Positions 56,475 through 64,000 of a DNA stretch of 64,000 bases are shown in pieces. The DNA is taken from NCBI RefSeq assembly GCF_000320505.1, contig NZ_BAGX02000016.1:1-64000 (forward strand), written 5' to 3'. The translations under genes and the position numbers were made by a program. The notes under the pieces are model-generated. The model saw only the letters and a list, made by a program, of their open reading frames with translations. It was not told where the DNA came from and did not search any database. The stretch's first letter is position 1, and the number at the start of each line of letters is the position of its first letter. The DNA is from Methanobrevibacter boviskoreani JH1 (GTDB taxonomy: Archaea > Methanobacteriota > Methanobacteria > Methanobacteriales > Methanobacteriaceae).

Positions 56475-56540
56475 AAAGCTGAATTGATAGTAATGGAATA
56501 AAGATAGAAAAAACAATTAAAGTTAATAATCTGTGATATA

Positions 56541-57077
56541 ATGATTAAACTTAACTATGACATTAAATTATATAGAAAATCCCTTATGAAAATATTAAAA
56601 CCTACCGATACTGTAATAGAATTAGGCTGTCATGTTGGTGGAAGCTCTAAGATTATTGCTGAAATTTTAGAAGATGGACAGTTAATATCATTAGACAATA
56701 GTCCTGAGGCAATAAATAAAATGGAAAAACTTCAGGAAGAGTATTCAAATATTAAATTTATAAGTGGTGATGTCCGCCTACATGACATAATTCAAGAAGT
56801 ATATAAGATTACTCAGAGTGCTGATGTTTTATCAGTAGATCTAGGTGGAGGATATCACCCAGATACTGTTTTTAAAGTTTATTATATATGGTCCTCAACG
56901 TTTAAACCTAGAGACTCAATTATCCGAAATAAAGGAATAATAGATTTTGTAAACACCGCCCAATTAGAGGAGAATATAGTTTCAGAAAAAGGTTACCTTG
57001 ATAGCTATAATGACGAAGGTATACCGCCACAGATTAAGGAGTTTAATCTTTGGACAAATTCTCTAAAAAACAAATAA
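56541..57077 (+). CDS. Class I SAM-dependent methyltransferase-like protein
   Basis: The 178-residue protein shows the SAM-binding first motif TVIELGCHVGGSSKIIAEIL (about 24-43), the acidic ribose-binding end of the second strand ISLDNSPEAINKM, and SADVLSVDLGGGYHPDT further on. It is shorter than most methyltransferases, and I cannot name a substrate. A related group in Methanobacteriales is annotated only as methyltransferase-like. GTGATATA precedes the ATG. It lies just after pantoate kinase and may be co-transcribed. Confidence 0.78.
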   Translation: MIKLNYDIKLYRKSLMKILKPTDTVIELGCHVGGSSKIIAEILEDGQLISLDNSPEAINKMEKLQEEYSNIKFISGDVRLHDIIQEVYKITQSADVLSVDLGGGYHPDTVFKVYYIWSSTFKPRDSIIRNKGIIDFVNTAQLEENIVSEKGYLDSYNDEGIPPQIKEFNLWTNSLKNK

Positions 57078-57412
57078 AATTACTAAATACTACTTTTATC
57101 CTTTTTTTATAATGTAATTTCTTAATTTAATAGAAAAATCATTAAATGAAAAAATTATGAAAACAATGTAAAAAAAAAAATAAACATAAACTAAAATAAA
57201 TTAATTAGAAACTAGTTTTGACCTTATTTTATTTTAAAACTTATAGAATTTACAAATTCAATTAAGACACCTAAAAATAAAAATCAAATCAAATGTACAA
57301 AAATAAACATTTTATAAAAGTTTATAAATCTTATTTTATAAAAACTGTATTAATATCTATTAAATTAAAAAAATAGATATTTTAAAAATAATTTAAAAAG
57401 TGAGACAAAAAT
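57078..57412. other. Intergenic region
   Basis: About 335 bp before the ADTH synthase gene. TTTATAAAT near 57321-57329 is a possible TATA box for it. No gene is seen. Confidence 0.4.
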
Positions 57413-58204
57413 ATGATAGGTAAGAAAATACGATTAGAACGTATTATAAATCGTAAAACTGGAAGGACAGTTATAGCACCTATGGACCATGGTGTATCAG
57501 ACGGTCCTGTTAAAGGTATTGTAAACATTGATAAAACCATTGAGAATATCTCCAAAGGTGGAGCAAATGCAGTACTCATGCATAAAGGTATTGTGGAAAA
57601 TGGTCATAGAGGATATGGTAATGATATTGGTCTTATTATCCATTTATCAGCAAGTACCTCTTTAAGTACAGACCCTAATAATAAGGTTATCGTAACCTCT
57701 GTTGAAAGAGCTATACAACTTGGCGCAGATGCAGTGTCCATACATGTAAATGTAGGTTCCGAAACTGAACCATACATGTTAGAATCTTTAGGAGAAGTTG
57801 CTGAAACCTGCAGTCAATGGGGTATGCCACTTCTTGCAATGATGTACCCACGTGGACCTAATATAAAAGATGAACATGATGTTAATCTTGTAAAACATGC
57901 AGCACGTGTAGGTGCAGAACTTGGAGCAGATATTGTAAAAACCAATTATACTGGAGATCCAGCTAGTTTTGAAGAGGTTGTGGAAGGTGCATTAGTACCT
58001 GTCATTATTGCAGGTGGTCCTAGTGTAGATTCAAATAAAGATTTACTCCAAATGACCAAAGATTCCATTGAAGTCGGCGGTGCAGGAGTAGCATTTGGCC
58101 GTAATTTCTTCCAAGCTGAAAATCCTGAAAAGATAACAAAAGCAGTTTCAAGTATTGTACATGATAATGTTGATGTTGAAGATGCTTTAGAAATACTTAA
58201 ATAA
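57413..58204 (+). CDS. aroA': 2-amino-3,7-dideoxy-D-threo-hept-6-ulosonate synthase
   Basis: This enzyme starts the archaeal route to 3-dehydroquinate from 6-deoxy-5-ketofructose phosphate and aspartate semialdehyde. The 263-residue class I aldolase-like protein has [42 protein letters not shown] with the probable Schiff-base lysine, and [19 protein letters not shown] precedes the ATG. The next-step enzyme, dehydroquinate synthase II, follows 97 bp downstream on the same strand. Confidence 0.95.
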   Translation: MIGKKIRLERIINRKTGRTVIAPMDHGVSDGPVKGIVNIDKTIENISKGGANAVLMHKGIVENGHRGYGNDIGLIIHLSASTSLSTDPNNKVIVTSVERAIQLGADAVSIHVNVGSETEPYMLESLGEVAETCSQWGMPLLAMMYPRGPNIKDEHDVNLVKHAARVGAELGADIVKTNYTGDPASFEEVVEGALVPVIIAGGPSVDSNKDLLQMTKDSIEVGGAGVAFGRNFFQAENPEKITKAVSSIVHDNVDVEDALEILK

Positions 58205-58301
58205 ACCAAAAAATATCAAAAAATAAATTAAATATATAAATACCTATCATATAGGATTTATAAAATTTAATCTATTTTCAAAATCAAAAAGGAGATATGT
58301 A

Positions 58302-59438
58302 ATGTCAGAAAAATTTGCTTGGATATTAAACCCACTAAGTAGTTGGGATGAAACAAAAGAAATGATTACAACATCTCTTGAATCTGGAATTGACCATATT
58401 GTAAATTTTTCAAGTGAAAATAATGAGAACATAAGAAAACTTGGAAATATAAATATTGTATCAAATAGTGAAGATAGTGATATTTATCTTGTTGGTATTT
58501 CCTCTGAGGGAGATGGAACACTTGAATTAGATGAAAATTTAGATAAATCTAAAGATTTAGCTGAGGCAAAAAAATTTAAAAACTTAAATAAACCAGTATG
58601 TGCCTATATAGAGATAACTGATAAGAATCATGAACAGTTAGCAGTTAAACTTGGAGATTATTGTGATTATTTAATTCTTGTTGGAAAAGATTGGACTGTA
58701 ATCCCACTTGAAAACATTATTGCTGACTTACAAACTAAAGATGTTAAACTCATAGCAGCTGTAGAATCTGTAGAAGATGCAAAAGTAGCAATTGAAACTT
58801 TAGAAGTAGGTACAGATGGTGTTATCTTTGAACCTAAAGACTTTAATCAGATCAAAGAAATTTCAAAATTGATTGAGAATTTATCTCAGGAAACTTATAG
58901 TCTTAAAGATGCAACAGTCACCAATGTAACCCCACTTGGCTCAGGCGATAGAGTTTGCATAGATACTACTGCAATAATGGAACCAGGTGAGGGAATGCTT
59001 ATTGGTTCATATTCAAAAGCTATGATTTTTGTTCACTCCGAAAGTTTAGAAAGTGAATATGTGGCATCAAGACCTTTTAGAGTTAATGCAGGACCAGTTC
59101 AAGCATATGTAATGGTTCCTGGTGGAAAAACACGTTATCTATCAGAGCTTGAAGTTGGAGATGAAGTATTAATAGTCAATACTGATGGTGAAACAAGAAA
59201 GGCTTATGTTGGTAGATCTAAAATAGAAAAAAGACCACTCCTATTAATTGAAGCAGAATATGAAGATGTAAAAATCAAAACATTAGTTCAAAATGCTGAG
59301 ACAATTCGTGTAGTAGATAACGATGGAAAACCTTTATCTGTTGCTGACTTGAAAAAAGGAGATAAGATTAAGGTCTTCATAGATCAAAAAGCTCGCCATT
59401 TTGGAATGAGTATTGATGAAAATATTATTGAAAAATAG
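58302..59438 (+). CDS. aroB': 3-dehydroquinate synthase II
   Basis: The 378-residue protein converts the ADTH product to 3-dehydroquinate with NAD, completing the archaeal early shikimate bypass. Diagnostic segments are KFAWILNPLSSWDETKEMIT at the start, VESVEDAKVAIETLEVGTDGVI, NVTPLGSGDRVCIDT, and SRPFRVNAGPVQAYVMVPGGKTRYLSEL (given here in parts as family hallmark). GGAGATATGTA precedes the ATG. It is co-directional with the synthase gene upstream. Confidence 0.95.
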   Translation: MSEKFAWILNPLSSWDETKEMITTSLESGIDHIVNFSSENNENIRKLGNINIVSNSEDSDIYLVGISSEGDGTLELDENLDKSKDLAEAKKFKNLNKPVCAYIEITDKNHEQLAVKLGDYCDYLILVGKDWTVIPLENIIADLQTKDVKLIAAVESVEDAKVAIETLEVGTDGVIFEPKDFNQIKEISKLIENLSQETYSLKDATVTNVTPLGSGDRVCIDTTAIMEPGEGMLIGSYSKAMIFVHSESLESEYVASRPFRVNAGPVQAYVMVPGGKTRYLSELEVGDEVLIVNTDGETRKAYVGRSKIEKRPLLLIEAEYEDVKIKTLVQNAETIRVVDNDGKPLSVADLKKGDKIKVFIDQKARHFGMSIDENIIEK

Positions 59439-59536
59439 ATACTTTTTATAAATTCAAAAAAACACAATAAAATTAAGTTTTTAACTTAATTTTTATATTT
59501 TTTCTTAAAAACAACTACTTTTTTTATGATGATATT

Positions 59537-60097
59537 ATGAGTGATAATATTCGAAGTTTTCTTGCAATTGAAGTAGATAAAAACCTTCTTAACAAAATCA
59601 ACACAATTGAAGATGATTTTAAACAAATTGACGCCAATATTAAATATGTTCCAAGTAAAAACATGCATTTTACACTAAAATTCTTTGGAAACATTGATTT
59701 AGAAATGATAGACAAGATTTCAAAATCAATAGAAAAAGTAATTAAAAACTATGAGCCATTTGGACTAAAAATTAAAGGATCAGGTGCATTTCCAAATGAA
59801 AAAAGAATAAAAGTTATTTGGATTGGAATTGAGGAAAACCCAGAACTTAAAAGTCTTCAAAAGGAATTAGATCATGAGTTTAACAAATTAGGTTTTAATC
59901 TCGAAAGAAATTATATTTCTCACTTAACAATCGGTAGAATGAAAAGCGGAAGGAATAAGAATCAGGTCCAGAATAAAATTAAAAAATATAGGGATTATGA
60001 GATTGGTGATATGTGTGTTAGGAAAATATATCTTAAAAAAAGTACATTAACACCGAATGGTCCAATATATGAAAATATAAAAGAGTTTAATCTTTAA
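59537..60097 (+). CDS. thpR: RNA 2',3'-cyclic phosphodiesterase
   Basis: The 186-residue 2H phosphoesterase has both catalytic HxTx motifs, HFTLKFFG (near residue 43) and HLTIGRMK (near 130). The N-terminal IRSFLAIEVDKNLL matches the family formerly called 2'-5' RNA ligase. It hydrolyses 2',3'-cyclic phosphates on RNA ends. Length is normal. It lies 98 bp after 3-dehydroquinate synthase II on the same strand. Confidence 0.94.
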   Translation: MSDNIRSFLAIEVDKNLLNKINTIEDDFKQIDANIKYVPSKNMHFTLKFFGNIDLEMIDKISKSIEKVIKNYEPFGLKIKGSGAFPNEKRIKVIWIGIEENPELKSLQKELDHEFNKLGFNLERNYISHLTIGRMKSGRNKNQVQNKIKKYRDYEIGDMCVRKIYLKKSTLTPNGPIYENIKEFNL

Positions 60098-60500
60098 ACT
60101 TTATAATTTCTAATTATCCACTTTTAATATAAACATGATTTAAATCAATTCTATTTAAATATAAAAATATAACTTTAAACTAATTTTTATAATCTTATTC
60201 TAATTCAATCATCATAATTTTAGAAATAAAAGAATTATATTTATGTAAAAATTTTAAAAAAAAATCAGTCAAAACATAAATATAACTTTAAACTAATTTT
60301 TATAATCTTATTCTAATTCAATCATTATAATTTTAGAAATAAAAGAAAATTTACCTAAAACTTAATATATTCTTCTAATTTTTTAAATTAAAAAAGAACA
60401 CTGATTAAATAAAATAGGCAAAATGAAAAATTCTAAAAATAATTAATTTAAAAAAAAGAAAAAATAGTCAAAAGATTGACTATCTTAAAAAATCCGATTT
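60098..60500. other. Convergent intergenic region with a 70-bp duplication
   Basis: About 400 bp between convergent genes hold the direct repeat at 60165-60347 and otherwise A-rich DNA. No gene is seen. Confidence 0.5.
60165..60347. repeat. 70-bp direct repeat, offset 113 bp
   Basis: Copies at 60165-60234 and 60278-60347 differ at a single base (ATCATCATAA against ATCATTATAA). Each contains AATTTTTATAATCTTATTC. Lying between the ends of thpR and the adhesin gene, they may act as doubled terminators. The near identity points to a recent duplication. Confidence 0.8.
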
Positions 60501-63500
60501 TTATTTTCTTACAGTTATCTTGCTGTTCATTGTCTTAGCATTAAAGGTACCGTCACCTGCAAATGCAGTCTTAATGGTATAAGTACCTGCCTTGGTAAAT
60601 CTAACTTTCAAAGTAGCTTTACCATTCTTGTCAGTCTTTAAGGTATATGTCTTACCATTAACAGTAACCTTTAATGTTCTACCAATAGCATTAACATAAG
60701 ATGATTTATCAATTGCCTTAACACCTTTTAAATTGAAGGTTAGGGTCCTGTAAGATCTAACTTTAACAGGATTGGTTCCTTTAACAGTGATAGTGGAAGA
60801 TTTTTTAGTAACTGTAATCTTATTTACAACAAAACTACCGTTACACTCATCATCACCTAAAAATGCAGTAGCAAAAGTATAGACACCTGCATTTGCAAGG
60901 TTGATTTGAAGACGAGCACCACCGTTTTCATCGGTTGTACGATTGTAAACCTTACCATTAAAACCAATACTAATATGTTTACCAGCTAAAGCATTACCCT
61001 CAGAATCCTTAAGTGCAACAACAAAGTATCCACCACGCTCACCTTTATAATAATCAACAGCAGTCTGATTAAAATCAGAAGAAACAATTTGAGTAGCTAA
61101 TTTTTCAGGTCTAGGAACCATTAAAACTTCAATAGATTTATTATTAGCTAAATAAGGATTTTTTCCATCATATACAGCTGTTAGATTAATATTACCAGAT
61201 AAACCACTGATTTTTGCCATACCATTGTCATCTGTAACTAATGTTTGATTAACCGGTGTACCGTTAATTAAATAACCGATATCTGCATTATTAATAGGAT
61301 TACCATTAGCATCAACTAATTTAACAATAACATTAGCTTTATTATCAAAACTAAATTCAAAATTAGTTGGAATTAATACTGATACTTTGGTTTCTACGTT
61401 TGATGGTAAATAATCATCAGTTCCTTTGTAACTTAATACTACATCATGATCTCCTAAGGTATTAAATTCTTCAGGAGTAAATTCAACTTTACCACCGGTA
61501 ACAGTAACTTGATAATCTACACCATCAATATTAACTAAAACATCACCGTCAATTGGATTAGAATCCTCATCAGTTAATGTAATTACAGCAGCATTACCTC
61601 CAATAACAACATTTGGAGTAATATTAAGTTTTGATGACTTATAGATTGTAGTATTATAAGTTAATACTTGATCATCTACAGTAACATTTAATGTTTTATT
61701 ACCGGTACTTGGGAAAGCAAATTCCACATTAACTGGACCACTAATATTACCATTTAAAGGAGTAATTGTACCATCATCACTTTCAAATTTAAAAGTTCTT
61801 ACTGGTAAATTACCATTATAATCAGTTAAGTTTTCACCATCAAATCTTTTAAAGGAGAGTGTTGTATTTTGTGCTAAGTTTCCATTTGTAACATTATCTA
61901 ATGTTAAAACTAACCAGTTTCTGAAATTAACAGTACTTGATTTAGAAGCATTTACAAATGTATAAACAGGTTGACTATTATTTCCAAACCAATTGTTTTC
62001 AAAGCTAATGTTACCTAATGCAATGTTCTGATATAAGCTTACATAAAATTTACCATTAGAGTTTTTAGTACTCTCATTAAACAGTATTACATTGTTAGAC
62101 ATTAAAACATTAGTTCCATTATAGGCTATTGAAATTGTAATATTTGTAATATTATTAAATACACATCCATCCACTAATCCGAAACCATCTTTAATGTTAC
62201 TTATTTGGAATGCTTGAATATTATTAAATGTAGAATTGACAATAGTAGTATTTCCCATTAAATTAACGGAAATACCATCAGTTCCCCATTTTTGTTGACG
62301 ATATCTATTACCATATTTATCAGTATCCATTACTTCAGGATGATCTTCAAATATATCATTTGAATATATGATAGTTCCATTGTTAAATAGATTATTGGAA
62401 AATAGTGGGTTATCTACTCTTGAAGGTCCCCACCATGATGCTTTTTGACCATATCCTACATTTCCTTTACCAATAATGTCCAATACTTCACTTCTGGTTT
62501 TGTTACTTGTAACAAATTTGGTTTCATTTACCTCAGCATTGCCAGTGTTATAGATTCTGTAGAAGAAGCCCATATAGCCGGAACGTAAATCATCCTCAAA
62601 TAAAGAAGATAAAATAGTCATCTTACCACTATTATAGATAGTACACTGACTTGCATGGTTTAATATGAAACTTGAATTGATAATTTCTAATTCACCAGTA
62701 TTATAGATTGCTGAAGCAATTTTAGAGTCTCCGTTATTAAAGAATGTAGAATTAACAACAGTTAATTTACCGTCATTATTAAATACTCCACCATTATAAC
62801 CATTGTTCTTTGTAAAGTTAACATTTTCAATATATGCATTAGCCCCATTTGGGATAATTATATTATCAGATACTGGAGTATTCATATTACTTTGATTGTA
62901 TTTAATTACTCCACTAGTAAATGTTAAGTTAGATAATACAAATTTGCCAGCACCAGGGGTGAGAGTAATTGAAGGTTGGAATACAGTATCTATTGGAGTT
63001 TCATCCATTATAGTTTTATCCATTCCTCTACCATTAATTGTAATATAAACGTTACCAGAAAAGTTTAAGTTAACATTACCTGCACCGGTGAAATTACCTT
63101 CTAATAATTCAAGGAAAATATTTCTTGAATTCATAATACCTACTTCATATGCATGATTTATAGTTTTAAATGGATTATCAATAGAACCATCACCAGTTTC
63201 ATCTGATCCATTAGGAGATACATATAAGGTAATGTTTTCACGTTGACTTACAATATTTACTGTAATAGTACTCTTTTTGCTTGTAGAATTACTTCCTCCT
63301 AAAGAGTAGGTACCATTTAAAGTATATGTTCCATTACTAAATCCAACATAAATTAAGGTTGAAGTTCCATTGATTAATGGAGATTGACCTAAATAAGTAC
63401 CATTAATATAGAATAATACATATCCACCAGATATCTTATTACCCATATCATCGGTAACAGTTGCAGATAAGTTATCTGACAATTTAGTAGTGGTTAAATC

Positions 63501-64000
63501 ATCATATACCACATCAACATTCATATTAGAACTAATTCCATAAATCTCACTACCTTCAACAGTAGCGTTATTACCTTCCATAGTGTTATTTACAAAAGTG
63601 ACATTACCTTTATATCTACTAAAGAAAGTATCGGTTGAACCTGCAGCAATAGCTCCACCATAACTTGCAGTGTTGTTATAGAATCTGTTATTGGATACTG
63701 TGATATTTAAGGTAGGATCTATTGCAAAAGCACCACCACAGGAAGAAGCAGTGTTATTAATAAAGAGACAATTATTAACTATAGCAATTAAATCTCCACC
63801 GGTCATAGAACCATGAGGATAATTAATAGCTGAACCGTTAGTTCCTTTATTATTAATAAAGGTACAATTATCGATTATGTATGAAACACCTTCATGTCCA
63901 CTTACACCCTGAGATGCAGTAATTGCGCCATTACTATTGTTTTCAAATAAGGAATTGAAAATATTAGAAGTACGTAATGTTAAAGCAGTATTACCTGAAA
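60501..64000 (-). CDS. Adhesin-like protein with beta-helix and Ig-like repeats (N-terminus cut by window edge)
   Basis: The reading frame stays open from the stop at 60501 to the right edge, so the N-terminus with any signal peptide is missing. At least 1,165 residues are present. The N-terminal part has short repeats such as CLFINNTASSCGGAF and NNRFYNNTASYGGAIAAG, typical of right-handed beta-helix, polymorphic-outer-membrane-like proteins. A second beta-helix section follows LYVSPNGSDETGDGS. The C-terminal 400 residues are Ig-like repeats with D-x-x-G-N-x-I and TDxNGxA strands, ending KAGTYTIKTAFAGDGTFNAK. Such proteins are abundant in Methanobrevibacter and Methanosphaera and are thought to be displayed on the cell wall. 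The ATG at 63806 is internal, not the start. Confidence 0.9.
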   Translation of the reverse strand, partial: SGNTALTLRTSNIFNSLFENNSNGAITASQGVSGHEGVSYIIDNCTFINNKGTNGSAINYPHGSMTGGDLIAIVNNCLFINNTASSCGGAFAIDPTLNITVSNNRFYNNTASYGGAIAAGSTDTFFSRYKGNVTFVNNTMEGNNATVEGSEIYGISSNMNVDVVYDDLTTTKLSDNLSATVTDDMGNKISGGYVLFYINGTYLGQSPLINGTSTLIYVGFSNGTYTLNGTYSLGGSNSTSKKSTITVNIVSQRENITLYVSPNGSDETGDGSIDNPFKTINHAYEVGIMNSRNIFLELLEGNFTGAGNVNLNFSGNVYITINGRGMDKTIMDETPIDTVFQPSITLTPGAGKFVLSNLTFTSGVIKYNQSNMNTPVSDNIIIPNGANAYIENVNFTKNNGYNGGVFNNDGKLTVVNSTFFNNGDSKIASAIYNTGELEIINSSFILNHASQCTIYNSGKMTILSSLFEDDLRSGYMGFFYRIYNTGNAEVNETKFVTSNKTRSEVLDIIGKGNVGYGQKASWWGPSRVDNPLFSNNLFNNGTIIYSNDIFEDHPEVMDTDKYGNRYRQQKWGTDGISVNLMGNTTIVNSTFNNIQAFQISNIKDGFGLVDGCVFNNITNITISIAYNGTNVLMSNNVILFNESTKNSNGKFYVSLYQNIALGNISFENNWFGNNSQPVYTFVNASKSSTVNFRNWLVLTLDNVTNGNLAQNTTLSFKRFDGENLTDYNGNLPVRTFKFESDDGTITPLNGNISGPVNVEFAFPSTGNKTLNVTVDDQVLTYNTTIYKSSKLNITPNVVIGGNAAVITLTDEDSNPIDGDVLVNIDGVDYQVTVTGGKVEFTPEEFNTLGDHDVVLSYKGTDDYLPSNVETKVSVLIPTNFEFSFDNKANVIVKLVDANGNPINNADIGYLINGTPVNQTLVTDDNGMAKISGLSGNINLTAVYDGKNPYLANNKSIEVLMVPRPEKLATQIVSSDFNQTAVDYYKGERGGYFVVALKDSEGNALAGKHISIGFNGKVYNRTTDENGGARLQINLANAGVYTFATAFLGDDECNGSFVVNKITVTKKSSTITVKGTNPVKVRSYRTLTFNLKGVKAIDKSSYVNAIGRTLKVTVNGKTYTLKTDKNGKATLKVRFTKAGTYTIKTAFAGDGTFNAKTMNSKITVRK

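Noticed and set aside
1-64000. Search for tRNA and rRNA genes as GC-rich islands
   Set aside because: No cloverleaf-like or GC-rich non-coding segment was noticed on either strand; a covariance-model scan could not be run.

Overview
The window is a very AT-rich stretch of an archaeal chromosome. Gene content points to a hydrogenotrophic or methyl-reducing methanogen of the order Methanobacteriales (Methanobrevibacter or Methanosphaera type). It has coenzyme M biosynthesis genes (comA, comD, comE), heterodisulfide-reductase-like proteins, two methanogenesis-marker proteins (marker 16 and MtxX), an F420H2 oxidase (fprA), cyclic 2,3-diphosphoglycerate synthetase, the archaeal early-shikimate pair, pantoate kinase, a thermosome, and large adhesin-like surface proteins of the kind that decorate pseudomurein walls. 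No rRNA, tRNA, CRISPR array, transposase or phage gene was seen. Ribosome binding sites mostly follow GGTGAT or GGAGG three to seven bases before the start, and I used this to correct several starts.

Layout. 1-2636: an adhesin-like protein with Ig-like repeats and a glycosyl-hydrolase-like domain, running off the left edge, followed by about 1 kb of non-coding DNA with 66-bp and 75-bp tandem repeats. 3621-9846: thermosome, DNA-alkylation-repair-like protein, fprA, divergent comDE, and an esterase. 10296-16885: a minus-strand block of comA, then methanogenesis marker 16 (DUF39 plus ferredoxin), then HdrC-like, HdrB-like and HdrA-like genes. 17202-33987: mostly housekeeping and cofactor genes (UPF0280, ProC-like, cpgS, UPF0058, the hemL/cbiC operon, a BaiN-like flavoprotein, aspS, an iron-sulfur flavoprotein, hisD, DUF4012, mtxX, uppS, tatD).

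34121-47726: an array of eight consecutive, same-strand TPR-protein paralogues preceded by a DUF4143-type ATPase. 48380-51281: an iron-transport operon, feoA-feoB followed by three tiny ORFs (two clearly Cys-rich), with two DtxR-like palindromes upstream. 51856-60097: arfC, a secreted transglutaminase-like protein, a PHP protein, pantoate kinase, a methyltransferase, ADTH synthase, 3-dehydroquinate synthase II and thpR. 60501-64000: a second large adhesin running off the right edge.

Two places stand out. (1) The marker16-hdrCBA block lies between the coenzyme M genes. Its HdrA carries a C-terminal MvhD-like domain from which every iron-sulfur cysteine has been lost, and its HdrB has lost one cysteine of the second CCG motif. 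The aldehyde-to-thiol chemistry known for DUF39 proteins suggests a specialised redox/sulfur-transfer system, possibly for the last step of coenzyme M synthesis. (2) The eight-gene TPR array is an expanding paralogue family with unusual appendages: a His/Cys-rich metal-binding-like linker, a very long acidic disordered region, and C-terminal LDxFF motifs resembling PCNA-interacting peptides. Functions proposed for both are inference.
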